The position numbers were made by a program, and so were the translations under genes. This document shows, in pieces, positions 38,195 to 48,202 of a DNA stretch of 64,000 nucleotides; positions within the stretch are counted from its first letter, which is position 1, and the number at the start of each line of letters is the position of its first letter. The stretch comes from Lacimicrobium sp. SS2-24 (GTDB lineage Bacteria > Pseudomonadota > Gammaproteobacteria > Enterobacterales > Alteromonadaceae): assembly GCF_002201535.1 (NCBI RefSeq), contig NZ_NIWW01000010.1:1-64000 (forward strand). The letters are read 5' to 3'. The notes beneath the pieces were generated by a model. That model saw nothing but the letters and a program-made list of their open reading frames with translations, was not told where the DNA came from and did no database searches.

Positions 38195-39976
38195 TTACCC
38201 CAATGTCATCAGGGCTTGGCCGGATTGCACCGCATCCCCTTCACTGACCAGAACTTCGGCAACCACCCCGTCGTGTGCAGCCCGCACTTCCGTTTCCATT
38301 TTCATGGCTTCCATGATCAATACCACATCTCCTTTACTAACCTGTTCGCCGGGTTTGGCCAGTAGTTTAACGATATTGCCCGCCAGGGGGGCGTTAAGGG
38401 TTTCGGTACCGTCCACGCTGGTCGTCTGAGGCTGCTGCTTATCCGCCTGAGGGGCCTCAGAAATATCACTGAGCTCACCGCTTTCGGCCACTTCAACGTT
38501 ATACACTTTGCCATCAACACGCACGGAATAGGTAGCAGGGCCTCGCTGCGTTGCCCCGGATGGTGTGGAATTCGCGGTAGCAGGTGCTTCACCAGGAACC
38601 GGCTCAAACGCATCAGGGTTACCGCGGTTTTGCAAAAACTTCAGACCAATCTGTGGAAACAGCGCATAGGTGAGCACATCATCCACCTTGTCCTTCGCCA
38701 GGGTAATGCTTTCACTCTTGGCCACCTCGTCGAGTTCGCCACTGAGTTTTTCCATCTCATCATCAATCAGATCAGCCGGACGACAGGTAATGGCTTCCCC
38801 TCCTTCCAGCACCCGGGCCTGCAATTCTTTGTTAACCGGGGCCGCCGTTGCGCCATATTCCCCTTTGAGTACAGCCGCCGTCTCCTTGGTGATACTTTTG
38901 TAACGCTCGCCGGTCAGCACATTTAATACCGCCTGACTACCGACAATCTGCGAGGTAGGTGTAACCAGGGGAATAAAGCCAAGATCTTCGCGTACAGAGG
39001 GGATCTCTCTCAATACATCATCCATTTTATCTTCTGCGCCTTGCTCCCGCAGTTGGTTTTCCATATTGGTCAACATGCCTCCGGGAACCTGCGCGATAAG
39101 AATTCGGGAATCCACGCCTTTTAAGCTACCTTCAAACTTGGCGTATTTTTTTCGCACTTCCCTGAAGTAGGCCGCAATCTCTTCAAGTTTAATCAGATCC
39201 AGTCCCGTATCGCGATCCGTTCCCTCCACCATCGCCACAATCGTCTCGGTTGCTGAGTGACCATAGGTCATGCTCATTGACGAGATTGAGGTGTCGAGCA
39301 TATCAATGCCTGCATCAATCGCTTTCTGGTATGTCGCCGTACTCAGGCCAGTGGTGGCATGACATTGCATTGTGATAGGCACTGCCACCGCGTCCTTTAA
39401 CTGTGTGATCAATTCTTCACAGGTATAAGGTTTGAGCAATCCGGCCATATCTTTAATGCAAATGGAATGTACCCCCATATCTTCCAGCTGGCGTGCCATA
39501 TTAATCCACATATCCATGGTGTGTACCGGACTGACGGTATAAGACAGCGTACCCTGGGCATGGGCACCCACTTCTACAGCCGTTTTAATGGCGGTCTGTA
39601 AATTACGCACATCGTTCATGGCATCAAAGATTCGAAACACATCAACGCCATTGGTGTGAGCGCGCTCGACAAATTTACGCACCACGTCGTCAGCATAGTG
39701 ACGGTATCCCAACAAGTTCTGACCGCGCAGCAACATTTGCTGTTTGGTATTGGGCATCGCTTTTTTCAGTTCCCGGATTCTGTCCCAGGGATCCTCACCC
39801 AAGTAGCGAATACAGGCATCAAAAGTCGCCCCGCCCCAGGTTTCCAGAGACCAGTAGCCTATAGCGTCCAGCTTCTCTGCAATGGGTAGCATGTCATCGA
39901 GGCGCATGCGGGTCGCCAACAGTGACTGGTGACCGTCCCTGAGTACAACATCGGTAATAGCAAGTGGATTGGACAT
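38195..39976 (-). CDS. oadA: Oxaloacetate decarboxylase, alpha subunit (biotin-dependent carboxyltransferase)
   Basis: Transfers the carboxyl group of oxaloacetate to biotin, releasing pyruvate. The 593-residue protein has the N-terminal TIM-barrel carboxyltransferase ([16 protein letters not shown], metal ligands around CHATTGLS), a middle association domain, a Ala/Thr/Gln-rich linker, and the C-terminal biotinyl domain with the acceptor lysine in EAMKMETEV. It sits between oadG (12 bases upstream) and oadB. Confidence 0.96.
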   Translation of the reverse strand: MSNPLAITDVVLRDGHQSLLATRMRLDDMLPIAEKLDAIGYWSLETWGGATFDACIRYLGEDPWDRIRELKKAMPNTKQQMLLRGQNLLGYRHYADDVVRKFVERAHTNGVDVFRIFDAMNDVRNLQTAIKTAVEVGAHAQGTLSYTVSPVHTMDMWINMARQLEDMGVHSICIKDMAGLLKPYTCEELITQLKDAVAVPITMQCHATTGLSTATYQKAIDAGIDMLDTSISSMSMTYGHSATETIVAMVEGTDRDTGLDLIKLEEIAAYFREVRKKYAKFEGSLKGVDSRILIAQVPGGMLTNMENQLREQGAEDKMDDVLREIPSVREDLGFIPLVTPTSQIVGSQAVLNVLTGERYKSITKETAAVLKGEYGATAAPVNKELQARVLEGGEAITCRPADLIDDEMEKLSGELDEVAKSESITLAKDKVDDVLTYALFPQIGLKFLQNRGNPDAFEPVPGEAPATANSTPSGATQRGPATYSVRVDGKVYNVEVAESGELSDISEAPQADKQQPQTTSVDGTETLNAPLAGNIVKLLAKPGEQVSKGDVVLIMEAMKMETEVRAAHDGVVAEVLVSEGDAVQSGQALMTLG

Positions 39977-39988
39977 GGGATCTCCGAA

Positions 39989-40237
39989 TTATGGTTGTTT
40001 ACGATACTGATGGACGGCACTGGTAATGGCCGCGACGACTGCAGGTGAAAGACCTTTGCGGGAAACAGGAATACGCCCTTGCGTTTCAGAGGGTGCCGCG
40101 CCAGGGAATTTACGACAATACACACTGATCAAGGAAACCGCACCGATCAATAATCCCAGGAAGGTAAAAACAACCACCATGCCGACGACCAGAAGCAGAC
40201 CGGCATCCTGTAACTGTGAAGATAACTCTGGTGTCAT
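39989..40237 (-). CDS. oadG: Oxaloacetate decarboxylase, gamma subunit
   Basis: Small 82-residue membrane subunit with one N-terminal transmembrane helix (LLLVVGMVVVFTFLGLLIGAVSLI) that holds alpha and beta together. The C terminus AVVAAITSAVHQYRKQ matches the family; the canonical zinc-binding histidines at the end of the Klebsiella subunit are not obvious here. First gene of the leftward oadGAB operon. Confidence 0.9.
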   Translation of the reverse strand: MTPELSSQLQDAGLLLVVGMVVVFTFLGLLIGAVSLISVYCRKFPGAAPSETQGRIPVSRKGLSPAVVAAITSAVHQYRKQP

Positions 40238-40501
40238 GACTCTCGTCCAGTTGAATGAAAGACCAGATAAGTAACATGGTGATCTGAAAAAAACAATATA
40301 AGCCTGATGTCGAAAAGAGATAACAAATTACATATTATTCAAAACACATGCATATTTACCCATTTTAAGCGGTTAGTGTGTATTTTTCAGACAATTTGCA
40401 TGGTTGTATCACTGCTGACAATATCAGTTATCACGTATCTAAATAGTACTTTGCCGTGCCCTGCTCCTCCCTTATGCTGTGAAAGAAAACTATCGCTGCC
40501 C
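40238..40501. other. AT-rich intergenic region between oadG and the DoxX gene
   Basis: No coding sequence is supported here. The region should hold the divergent promoters of oadGAB and the DoxX gene; it is AT-rich around 40280-40440, but I could not pick out a convincing -35/-10 pair. Confidence 0.5.
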
Positions 40502-40515
40502 CTGTCAATTGACAG
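40502..40515. promoter_or_regulatory. Palindromic operator candidate upstream of the DoxX gene
   Basis: CTGTCAATTGACAG is a perfect 14-bp palindrome 48 bases upstream of the DoxX start. Its symmetry and position fit a dimeric repressor site, but palindromes of this length are expected by chance a few times in a window of this size. Confidence 0.3.
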
Positions 40516-40562
40516 AAGAACACTCTTGTCTCGTAACGGGGCCCCTGACCAGGAACACCAAA

Positions 40563-41192
40563 ATGATCAATACACTGGCACAGTATTACTTCAGCATGTT
40601 GGATAGACTGCAGTGCTTCAATGGTATCCCATCACTACTCATCAGACTCTACCTGGCACCGGTAATGATCCAGGCTGGTTGGAACAAATACATCAGCTTT
40701 GCCGATACCGCTGCCTGGTTTGGCAATCCTGACTGGGGATTGGGTCTGCCCTTCCCTGCTCTGATGGCAAGCCTGGCCATTGCAGCCGAACTGATTGGGG
40801 GAATCTTGTTGTTACTGGGATTACTGACCCGACTGGTAACCCTTCCATTAATGGTCACCATGTTAGTGGCGGCGTTTACGGTACACTGGCAAAATGGCTG
40901 GCCAGCCATTGCAGATACATCCAGTTGGCTGGCTAATGGTACGCTCTTTATGAATGAAAGCGTCATGGCTTCAGCCGATAAACTCTCAGCCGCAAACAGT
41001 ATTTTGCAGGAGCACGGCAACTACGAGTGGCTGACAGCCAGTGGTAAATTTGTGGTGTTGAATAATGGTATCGAATTCGCTATCACGTACTTTGTCATGT
41101 TGCTGGCACTGTTGTTTATCGGCGGTGGGCGTTATCTGAGTCTCGATTTCTGGATAAAACGGACACTGTGCAACAAGCTGTCTTCACAATGA
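40563..41192 (+). CDS. DoxX family membrane protein
   Basis: A 209-residue protein with four predicted membrane helices and the DoxX-type core (LLIRLYLAPVMIQAGWNKYISF, ELIGGILLLLGLLTRLVTLPL). A loop of about 60 residues between helices 3 and 4 (ADTSSW...NSILQEHGNYEWLT) is longer than in most DoxX proteins. Function unproven; family members are linked to thiosulfate-quinone reduction or redox stress. The ATG at 40563 is chosen because AGGA precedes it at good spacing; an upstream in-frame ATG at 40479 would add 28 residues that do not look family-like. Confidence 0.85.
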   Translation: MINTLAQYYFSMLDRLQCFNGIPSLLIRLYLAPVMIQAGWNKYISFADTAAWFGNPDWGLGLPFPALMASLAIAAELIGGILLLLGLLTRLVTLPLMVTMLVAAFTVHWQNGWPAIADTSSWLANGTLFMNESVMASADKLSAANSILQEHGNYEWLTASGKFVVLNNGIEFAITYFVMLLALLFIGGGRYLSLDFWIKRTLCNKLSSQ

Positions 41193-41219
41193 TTTGTCAA
41201 TGTCCCGTGGCGATAGGTG

Positions 41220-42173
41220 TCACTGCTTCCCGACGCGCTGACAAACCAATTCCCAGCCAAAACTAAACTGCTCCATGACCAGCGGCTGGTAGCGTATTAC
41301 TGTGCAGCCAGCTGCACCAATACGCTGTTCCAGTTCCCTCAGTTGATTGGGGCTAAGGGCAGCGTCGACCAAGGCTTTCATTCTTTTATGATAGGCCACA
41401 AAGTCATCTGTAAGGGTGTCGAGCCACTGCATGACTTCCTTTTCATTAAAACGCTCCGGACGCTGATAAATGCGTGCGATATCACCATGCAACCGTTTAA
41501 GCTTATTACCCAGATCCTGATGCTTACAGGCTCTGATAATGCTCTCAAGTGCTTTCACGACAGGTGAAAATGCCTTGTCTGCTTCACGAAATTCCACTTC
41601 TGAGATTTGTGCGTTAGCCAGGCTCAGGGCTGCCTGTAACGCTTTTTTGCTTTCAGACAGAATGTGCTGCTGCGCTAACTGTCTGAGGTGCGCACAGGCG
41701 TGCGCACTAGCCTTAACGATATCGCTACCCTGAAAATGTACCAGGGCCGCCATGACCCCGTTATTCTTGAGCATGGACAGGGCTTGTATCAATGCCTCAC
41801 TGCCCGCATATTCAACACCGAACTGACTCACCACTAACTCGAATGATTGAGGCTTAAATGGCAGGGCATCGGCACTTGCCACTACCCCCTGACACTGAGG
41901 TTGACGTTGGATGAGATTAGCAATGCCATGGAACGAAATATCCAGTCCGACGGCATTCATTGACGCAAGGGCATTGGGTGACAACATGCTAATCAGTGTT
42001 CCATTGCCACAAGCCAACTCCAGCAACTGCGGGGATATATAGGAGGGAAGATATTCATCAAAAACAGCATGCCAATGCTGCTCGAGCGGATCGCTCACCC
42101 CCGTTCTAACCGTCAGGGCCTGTTCATGTTGCCGGGATTTCCAATAACTGTCCCAACCCTTCTCATCATCCAT
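41220..42173 (-). CDS. Class I SAM-dependent methyltransferase
   Basis: A 317-residue protein with a methyltransferase domain in its first half: motif I LLELACGNGTLISML, an acidic residue at the end of strand 2 (VGLDIS), SADALPF and the motif FELVVSQFGVEYAG. The C-terminal half is helical, with no domain I recognise (KALQAALSLANAQISEVEFREADKAF). Substrate unknown. The ATG at 42173 is used; a GTG at 42200 in frame would add nine residues. It converges with the DoxX gene. Confidence 0.8.
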   Translation of the reverse strand: MDDEKGWDSYWKSRQHEQALTVRTGVSDPLEQHWHAVFDEYLPSYISPQLLELACGNGTLISMLSPNALASMNAVGLDISFHGIANLIQRQPQCQGVVASADALPFKPQSFELVVSQFGVEYAGSEALIQALSMLKNNGVMAALVHFQGSDIVKASAHACAHLRQLAQQHILSESKKALQAALSLANAQISEVEFREADKAFSPVVKALESIIRACKHQDLGNKLKRLHGDIARIYQRPERFNEKEVMQWLDTLTDDFVAYHKRMKALVDAALSPNQLRELEQRIGAAGCTVIRYQPLVMEQFSFGWELVCQRVGKQ

Positions 42174-42307
42174 ACTGCAAAAACCTGTGTTGTTGCCCAC
42201 TGAACCTCGGCCAGAGTTTTGACCTGAAGAATAGGATGGAGGCGCATAATTTCAGACCGTTGAGAATACTATACGATCATCCACTTAGAAACCGTCGAAC
42301 GTCTATT

Positions 42308-42345
42308 CCTGAGGAGGTTCTCATCCCATTGGGTCGCGCATAAAC
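42308..42345. repeat. 38-bp repeat near tRNA genes, copy 1
   Basis: This segment starting CCTGAGGAGGTTCTC recurs at 42569-42606 with 36 of 38 bases identical. Copy 1 is followed by an 8-bp hairpin CTAAAATA/TATTTTAG (42347-42369). Confidence 0.75.
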
Positions 42346-42420
42346 ACTAAAATACCGGGAATATTTTAGGACCGCTTTAGCTGGCCTGCGAAGCGGGTGA
42401 GCCTCAGGAATGAGGCGAAC

Positions 42421-42452
42421 AAAAAAAGCCCATGCAAACTGCGCATGGGCTT
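42421..42452 (-). terminator. Second terminator-like hairpin downstream of tRNA-Arg
   Basis: A 10-bp stem AAGCCCATGC/GCATGGGCTT with a seven-base loop is followed on the minus strand by a run of seven T residues. No gene lies immediately upstream of it, which suggests a leftover from a lost or duplicated transcription unit. Confidence 0.75.
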
Positions 42453-42540
42453 AACGCACAAACTGGAGATAATTTGCTGGAGGATTACTCCGGGCTGTCC
42501 TTGCCCTGCGCCCTGCGGGCCGCGCTGGACTGCGCACGTT

Positions 42541-42563
42541 CTAATTTGCTCCCGGCAAATTAG
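42541..42563. repeat. Perfect 9-bp hairpin in the tRNA-downstream repeat region
   Basis: CTAATTTGC and GCAAATTAG flank a five-base loop. The half-site AATTTGCT also occurs at 42471-42478. It lies between the two terminator-like hairpins and just before repeat copy 2. Confidence 0.55.
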
Positions 42564-42568
42564 TCGAA

Positions 42569-42606
42569 CCTGAGGAGGCTCTCATCCCATTGGGCCGCGC
42601 ATAAAC
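42569..42606. repeat. 38-bp repeat near tRNA genes, copy 2
   Basis: Second copy of the element at 42308-42345, differing at two positions (C for T). It runs into the strong terminator hairpin beyond tRNA-Arg. In both copies GTCGAAC stands shortly upstream. Confidence 0.75.
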
Positions 42607-42644
42607 GAAAAAGCCCCGGTAAACTACACCGGGGCTTTTTCGTT
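42604..42644 (-). terminator. Rho-independent terminator downstream of tRNA-Arg
   Basis: A 17-bp perfect stem, AACGAAAAAGCCCCGGT pairing with ACCGGGGCTTTTTCGTT around a seven-base loop, lies four bases beyond the CCA end of tRNA-Arg. Confidence 0.92.
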
Positions 42645-42648
42645 TATA

Positions 42649-42725
42649 TGGCGGACGCAGGAGGATTCGAACCTCCGACCGCTCGGTTCGTAGCCGAGTA
42701 CTCTATCCAGCTGAGCTATGCGTCC
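42649..42725 (-). tRNA. tRNA-Arg (anticodon ACG)
   Basis: The minus strand gives a full 77-base cloverleaf including encoded CCA: acceptor GGACGCA pairing with TGCGTCC, D-arm AGCTCAGCTGGATAGAGT, anticodon stem CTCGG/CCGAG around loop CTACGAA (anticodon ACG, expected to become ICG), and T-arm GGAGGTTCGAATCCTCC. It decodes CGU/CGC/CGA Arg codons. The alaS-csrA-tRNA-Ser-tRNA-Arg order matches E. coli, where several Arg copies follow; only one is present here. Confidence 0.97.
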
Positions 42726-42779
42726 TGAAATTGTGTTTCAATGCTAGTACGTTACTAACATTGGCTTCTTCTTTAAGAA

Positions 42780-42873
<94 letters not shown>

Positions 42874-43080
42874 GGAAACGCTCATTCAGTCAGCTATCAA
42901 TCTGTCCTGAATGTGGGGCCGAAGTTTAATGACTCGCTCATATAGAGTCAAACCTTTTTTGGCTCTGCGCCGTGCAGTTGTTGGCAATTCGAGCAATTCA
43001 GTTAAATTTTGCTCAAACACCGCGATTTTCGACACTCTTCGTCACTACGGATGTTTTCGTCATGATCAGCGCGCTGACAC

Positions 43081-43109
43081 AAAAAAGGCCGGATAAACCG
43101 GCCTTTTTT
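43081..43109 (-). terminator. Rho-independent terminator of csrA
   Basis: A 12-bp perfect stem AAAAAAGGCCGG/CCGGCCTTTTTT with a five-base loop starts 13 bases past the csrA stop. Confidence 0.93.
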
Positions 43110-43122
43110 AGCTGATGAATAC

Positions 43123-43335
43123 TCAGTCACGCTCTGACTGGTCATCATCCTGCGGGGAAAAATCTGCATTTTTCTCCGCCTGTATACGCATGTAAATTTC
43201 TTCTCTGTGCACAGATACTTCTTTAGGTGCATTCACACCAATACGCACCTGATTTCCCTTAACGCCTAAAACCGTTACTGTAACTTCGTCACCGATCATC
43301 AACGTTTCACCCACACGACGGGTCAATATAAGCAT
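43123..43335 (-). CDS. csrA: Carbon storage regulator CsrA
   Basis: Homodimeric RNA-binding protein that represses or activates translation by binding ANGGA sites in mRNA leaders, governing carbon storage, motility and biofilm switching. The 70-residue sequence [33 protein letters not shown] is nearly invariant, with the RNA-contacting Leu4/Arg6 and Arg44 in VHREEIY. The C-terminal tail after residue 53 is acidic and extended compared with the 61-residue E. coli protein. It follows alaS on the same strand and precedes tRNA-Ser. Confidence 0.97.
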   Translation of the reverse strand: MLILTRRVGETLMIGDEVTVTVLGVKGNQVRIGVNAPKEVSVHREEIYMRIQAEKNADFSPQDDDQSERD

Positions 43336-43474
43336 TCTCTTGCTCCTGTTCCGTTAGTCCAAAATAATGTCCCTACTTAAACCTAGCGTAAAACCCTGTT
43401 AACTGAAAAGTTTTACGTTGCGGCCCCCTGTTTTTGTTGTCACCTCAAAAACCGGCCTCGGATTTAGCCGCGGA

Positions 43475-46075
43475 TTATAGCCTATCTTCTAGCCATGTCG
43501 ACACGGAAGCCAGTGCCTGGTCGAGTTTTTCAGGCTGATTACCGCCTGCCTGCGCCATATCAGGACGACCACCACCTTTTCCACCTACCTGCTGGGCAAC
43601 AAAGTTAACCAGCTCTCCGGCTTTTACCTTGCTTGTCAGATCCTTGGTCACCCCAGCAATCAGACTCACTTTATCCTCACCCGCGACGGCCAACACCAAA
43701 ATACCTGTACCCATCTTATTCTTAAGATTGTCCATCAGATCACGCAGTGACTTGGCCTCTACGCCCTCTAACTTAGCAGACAGTACTTTGATTTGGTTTA
43801 TTTCATACGCCTGAGATAATAAATCGGATCCAGCCTGACTGGCTAATTTTTGCTTGAGCTGCTGCAGCGCTTTTTCTGTCGTTTTAGACTGTTCCAATAA
43901 TTGAGCAATGCGTTCGGGCAACTTCTGCCAGTCACTTTTCACCTCAGCGGCCAGTTCATGCAATAGCTGGGTTTGTTGTTGCGAGAACCTCAGTGCCTCG
44001 GCCCCGGTTATCGCTTCGATGCGGCGCACCCCAGAAGCAATCCCCCCCTCACTGGAAATACGGAACAAACCAATCTCGCCGGTTTGCTTCACATGGGTGC
44101 CACCGCACAGCTCCATTGAGAAAGGCCCCATGCTCACCACCCTGACCTGATCGTCATACTTCTCACCAAACAACGCCTGTGCACCGGCGTTCTTGGCTTC
44201 TTCCAGATCCATTAATTGGGTGGTTAACGGGTGATTGAGTCGTATCTGCTCATTGACCAGCGCTTCAATCTGCGCAATCTGTTGCTGGCTGACTGCCTCA
44301 AAGTGAGAGAAGTCAAATCGCAGACGCTGAGGTTCAACCAGCGAGCCTTTCTGATTCACATGTTCACCCAGCACCTGTTTAAGTGCAGCATGCAATAAGT
44401 GCGTGGCACTGTGATTCAGTTTAATCGCCTGACGACGTTCAACATCAATCTCAACACTGGCTTTATCACCAACATGAATATCTGACTCAGCCACACCTTT
44501 ATGGGCAATCGCATTGCCCAACTTTATGGTATCCGTAATTCTAAATCCGCCTCCAGAGCTTAAGCTCAGGTAACCGGTGTCTCCGACTTGTCCGCCCGCC
44601 TCTGCGTAAAAAGGCGTCGTATCAAGCACCACAATACCCTGTTCACCTGTTTTCAGGCTTTCAACTTTGGCGTCTGTACTGAATAACTCCTGTACGCTCG
44701 CCTCACCGCGGCTTTGCTCATAGCCTGTAAAGTCTGAGGTTACCTCACTGCTTAGCTGGCTGTTGTAATCCTTCCCGAAGTTGCTGGCTTGTTGTGCACG
44801 CTTGCGCTGCTCACTCATGGCGGCTTCGAATCCCGCCTCATCTATGGCGAAGCCCTTTTCTCGGGCCACGTCATTGGTCAGATCGGCCGGAAAACCATAG
44901 GTGTCATAGAGTTTAAACACCAGCTCTCCGGGAATCGTCTTATCTTCCAGGCTCTCGAGGGCATCCTGCAGAATCTGCATGCCGCGCTCAAGGGTGCGCG
45001 AAAACTGCTCTTCTTCAAGTTTCAGCACCCGCTCGATGGTTGAGCGCTGTGCTTTCAGCTCAGGGTAAGCCTCCCCCATCTGTTCAATCAACGCCCCTAC
45101 CAGCTTGTAAAAGAAAATATCCTCAGTGCCCAGTTTATAGCCATGGCGCACTGCCCGGCGAATGATGCGTCTGAGTACATAACCACGTCCCTCGTTGGAC
45201 GGCAACACGCCATCTGCAATCAAAAAGCTGCAGGAACGAATATGATCCGCCACCACACGCAGAGACTTGTCCTGTATATCCTTAGCACCAGTAATCTCAG
45301 CGGCAGCCTTGATCAGCGCCTGGAACAAATCGATTTCATAATTACTGTGTACATCCTGCAGTATCGCTGAAATCCGCTCTAATCCCATACCTGTATCAAT
45401 CGAGGGCTTAGGCAGAGGTTGCAATTCACCGTCGGCCTGACGGTTGTATTGCATAAACACCAGGTTCCAGATTTCGATAAAGCGGTCACCATCCTCTTCC
45501 GGGGTGCCCGGGGGGCCTCCCCAAATATGCTCGCCATGGTCATAGAAAATCTCTGAGCAGGGTCCACAGGGTCCGGTATCCCCCATCGACCAGAAGTTAT
45601 CTGAGGTGTCGATACGTATAATCTTTTCTTCAGGCACACCGATATGTTGTGACCAGATATCAAAGGCCTCATCGTCCTCAGCATAAATGGTGACAAGCAG
45701 TTTTTGCTCTGGTAAGCCCAGCTCCTTGGTCAGAAAATGCCAGGCAAACTCAATGGCTTCTTTTTTAAAGTAATCGCCAAAGCTGAAATTACCTAACATC
45801 TCAAAAAACGTATGGTGACGTGCCGTATAGCCGACATTTTCCAGATCATTGTGCTTTCCACCGGCACGCACACAGCGCTGTGCCGATACCGCACGGTTGT
45901 AGCTGCGCTTTTCAGCACCCAGCAAAACGTCCTTAAACTGGTTCATACCCGCATTGGTAAACAACAGGGTCGGATCGTCGGCTGGAACCAGCGAGCTGCT
46001 TGGCACCAACTGGTGACCACGGCTGGTAAAATAATCGAAAAATTTGCGGCGAATGTCAGCAGTACTAATAGTCAT
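43475..46075 (-). CDS. alaS: Alanyl-tRNA synthetase
   Basis: Class II synthetase charging tRNA-Ala, with an editing domain that clears Ser- and Gly-tRNA-Ala. The 866-residue protein starts with the catalytic domain ([35 protein letters not shown]), has the editing-site [11 protein letters not shown] and [15 protein letters not shown] zinc ligands, and ends with the C-Ala domain ([24 protein letters not shown]). It lies 139 bases upstream of csrA. recX lies 444 bases upstream of alaS. Confidence 0.98.
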   Translation of the reverse strand: MTISTADIRRKFFDYFTSRGHQLVPSSSLVPADDPTLLFTNAGMNQFKDVLLGAEKRSYNRAVSAQRCVRAGGKHNDLENVGYTARHHTFFEMLGNFSFGDYFKKEAIEFAWHFLTKELGLPEQKLLVTIYAEDDEAFDIWSQHIGVPEEKIIRIDTSDNFWSMGDTGPCGPCSEIFYDHGEHIWGGPPGTPEEDGDRFIEIWNLVFMQYNRQADGELQPLPKPSIDTGMGLERISAILQDVHSNYEIDLFQALIKAAAEITGAKDIQDKSLRVVADHIRSCSFLIADGVLPSNEGRGYVLRRIIRRAVRHGYKLGTEDIFFYKLVGALIEQMGEAYPELKAQRSTIERVLKLEEEQFSRTLERGMQILQDALESLEDKTIPGELVFKLYDTYGFPADLTNDVAREKGFAIDEAGFEAAMSEQRKRAQQASNFGKDYNSQLSSEVTSDFTGYEQSRGEASVQELFSTDAKVESLKTGEQGIVVLDTTPFYAEAGGQVGDTGYLSLSSGGGFRITDTIKLGNAIAHKGVAESDIHVGDKASVEIDVERRQAIKLNHSATHLLHAALKQVLGEHVNQKGSLVEPQRLRFDFSHFEAVSQQQIAQIEALVNEQIRLNHPLTTQLMDLEEAKNAGAQALFGEKYDDQVRVVSMGPFSMELCGGTHVKQTGEIGLFRISSEGGIASGVRRIEAITGAEALRFSQQQTQLLHELAAEVKSDWQKLPERIAQLLEQSKTTEKALQQLKQKLASQAGSDLLSQAYEINQIKVLSAKLEGVEAKSLRDLMDNLKNKMGTGILVLAVAGEDKVSLIAGVTKDLTSKVKAGELVNFVAQQVGGKGGGRPDMAQAGGNQPEKLDQALASVSTWLEDRL

Positions 46076-46519
46076 TGATTATCCCGGATAAGCGGCATTA
46101 AGGGTAAAAGTCACTTGGATAGTTAAATGAAAAAATTCACTCAGGGGGCTGACAATAGCATGAAAACTTGCTCCGTGTCAGGTGCTAAAAGACCATTAAA
46201 CATGCTGTTTCAGGCATTTTTATCACACTTTCACAAGGTTGATGGTAAGAACCACTCCGAGTCGCTGAAATTTACTTTTACACTCATACGCCCGGTCCCG
46301 TAACCCGCACAAAAAAGCGTCATGGCAGTTTGCTCAAAACACCCTGTGACACGGGCTGTCATGCCATACTCTGAAGATCCTGGTTTTAATAAACGCAAGT
46401 GAATGCAACGTGTTGTACAGTGATGCTAGACGACATCGCCAACAAGCATCGGGCAGCGTCAGCACCTGGGTTACTTCCATGACCAGACTCAGCTGTAATA
46501 TAGTATGGATGAACAGGTG
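46076..46519. other. 444-bp gap between recX and alaS, no gene seen
   Basis: No ORF with a plausible start or family match is present. It must contain the alaS promoter. A short inverted repeat CTGACA/TGTCAG near 46147-46181 is the only structure noticed; no strong terminator for recX was found. Confidence 0.5.
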
Positions 46520-46975
46520 TTAGTCTTCCTCCGGTGATGCCATCGCATAGCGAATCTGCTCCGGCGTATACCCTTTGTATTGCAGGTGACGGGCGCGCTT
46601 CTGACGCACTTTAAAATCACTCGCCTCACTGGGATACTTCTTCTGATACAAAGTGCGAGCCGCCTCAAACCAATCCACCTCCAGTTCAGCGATCGCTGCG
46701 TCAATCTCTTGTTCGTTGACCTGGCGCTGGCGAAGTTCGCCCCGTATACGAATCTCTCCCAGCCCCCTGGAAGCCCTTTGACGGGCAAAACTGGCAGCAA
46801 ACCGCTGATCCGACTGCCATCCCCTTTGGGCAAACTCGCTAATCACCTGCTGGCACAATTGAGGATCCAAACCTTTAGCCTGTAATTTATGTAACAACTC
46901 ACTCTGACTGTGCTCACGACGACTCAGCAAGTTCGTCAGGCTCTCACGGATGATCTTCTTGTCGGCTTCTGTCAT
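46520..46975 (-). CDS. recX: Regulatory protein RecX
   Basis: Caps and inhibits RecA filaments, modulating recombination and the SOS response. The 151-residue protein has the three-repeat helical RecX fold (RREHSQSELLHKLQAKGL, QRGWQSDQRFAASFARQRASRGLGEIRIRGELRQRQV, FKVRQKRARHLQYKGYTPEQIRYAM). recX normally follows recA directly; here the upstream neighbour is a divergent unrelated gene, so recA must be elsewhere. Confidence 0.93.
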   Translation of the reverse strand: MTEADKKIIRESLTNLLSRREHSQSELLHKLQAKGLDPQLCQQVISEFAQRGWQSDQRFAASFARQRASRGLGEIRIRGELRQRQVNEQEIDAAIAELEVDWFEAARTLYQKKYPSEASDFKVRQKRARHLQYKGYTPEQIRYAMASPEED

Positions 46976-47015
46976 ATTGCCCTTTTTACACTCCGGTTTT
47001 TATTACTGATATCCC

Positions 47016-48155
47016 ATGAACCTTACATTTGCCTTCGTCAACGCCATTTCTGAGATTGATCGCCGCCTTTGGCAACAGTTGGCTGAGGGTGCGGGTCCCT
47101 TTCTCAAGTATGAATTTCTGCACGCGCTGGAGCAAACAGATTGTGTAAGCGCACAACAAGGCTGGCAACCCTGCCACCTGACAGTGTATGACAATGCGAC
47201 CCTGATAGCAGTCATGCCCTTGTACCAAAAAACGCACAGCTATGGAGAATACATTTTTGATTTTGCCTGGGCAGACGCCTATCACCGCCATGGCCTTGCA
47301 TATTACCCAAAGCTTATCAGCGCCGTGCCCTTCACCCCGGTTACGGGCCCCCGGTTACTGTGCAACAAAGCCATGGAGGCGACACTGTGGCCGCAGGTCA
47401 TCTCAGCTTTGAAGAACTACTGCAACGTGCAGCAACTTTCTTCACTGCACTTGCTTTTTACCGACAAAGACTGCTCTTCCGCACTGACACAGCAACATCT
47501 GTTAAGCCGCACGTCGGTTCAGTTTCACTGGTTTAACCGTGCATATGTCTGTTTCGAGGACTTTGTCAGTACATTCAGCTCCCGCAAACGAAAAAACCTG
47601 AATAAAGAGCGAAACAGACTCACTGAGCATGGCATTCGCTGCCGATGGCTGGTAGGTGAACAAATCAGCGAGCAGGACATGCTGGATTTTTACCGCTGCT
47701 ATTGTCAAACCTACCTCAAGCGCTCTGGTCACAGCGGCTATCTGACGGCGGCATTCTTTGAGCAGCTGAGGAACAGCATGGCGGACAACCTTTTATTGGT
47801 GCAGGCGCACAGAGATGACACATTGCTCGCTTCAGCGCTGTTACTGTTTGATGAGAATACCTTGTATGGCCGTTATTGGGGCGCCCTGCACAGCGTCGAT
47901 GGCCTGCACTTTGAAGTTTGTTACTATCAGGGCATTGCATTTTGTATTGAAAAGGGACCACAGCAATTTAATCCCGGTACGCAGGGCGAGCACAAAATAC
48001 AGCGTGGCTTTGAGCCGGTTTACTGCTACTCCAGTCACTGGCTGAAACATAGCGACTTTCATCAGGCGGTGGCTGCTTTTCTTAAGCAGGAACGAGCGCA
48101 CCTTCAACAGTATAAAACGCAGGCCACGTCACTGTTACCCTTTCGCAAAAACTGA
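47016..48155 (+). CDS. COG3146/PF04339 FemAB-like acyltransferase-fold protein
   Basis: A 379-residue protein of the COG3146 family, annotated elsewhere as peptidogalycan biosynthesis or GNAT-like. Characteristic segments are LKYEFLHALEQTDCVSAQQGWQPCHLTVY, MPLYQKTHSYGEYIFDFAWADAYHRHGLAYYPKL, FSSRKRKNLNKERNRL and the C-terminal GTQGEHKIQRGFEPVYCYSSHWL. The fold resembles two GNAT domains as in FemAB, which suggests aminoacyl or acyl transfer, but no substrate is known to me. It is divergent from recX by 40 bases. Confidence 0.87.
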   Translation: MNLTFAFVNAISEIDRRLWQQLAEGAGPFLKYEFLHALEQTDCVSAQQGWQPCHLTVYDNATLIAVMPLYQKTHSYGEYIFDFAWADAYHRHGLAYYPKLISAVPFTPVTGPRLLCNKAMEATLWPQVISALKNYCNVQQLSSLHLLFTDKDCSSALTQQHLLSRTSVQFHWFNRAYVCFEDFVSTFSSRKRKNLNKERNRLTEHGIRCRWLVGEQISEQDMLDFYRCYCQTYLKRSGHSGYLTAAFFEQLRNSMADNLLLVQAHRDDTLLASALLLFDENTLYGRYWGALHSVDGLHFEVCYYQGIAFCIEKGPQQFNPGTQGEHKIQRGFEPVYCYSSHWLKHSDFHQAVAAFLKQERAHLQQYKTQATSLLPFRKN

Positions 48156-48202
48156 AGCCCGCCGACCCCGGTTTATTTAAAGCCAGAATAATAACCGATT
48201 TG

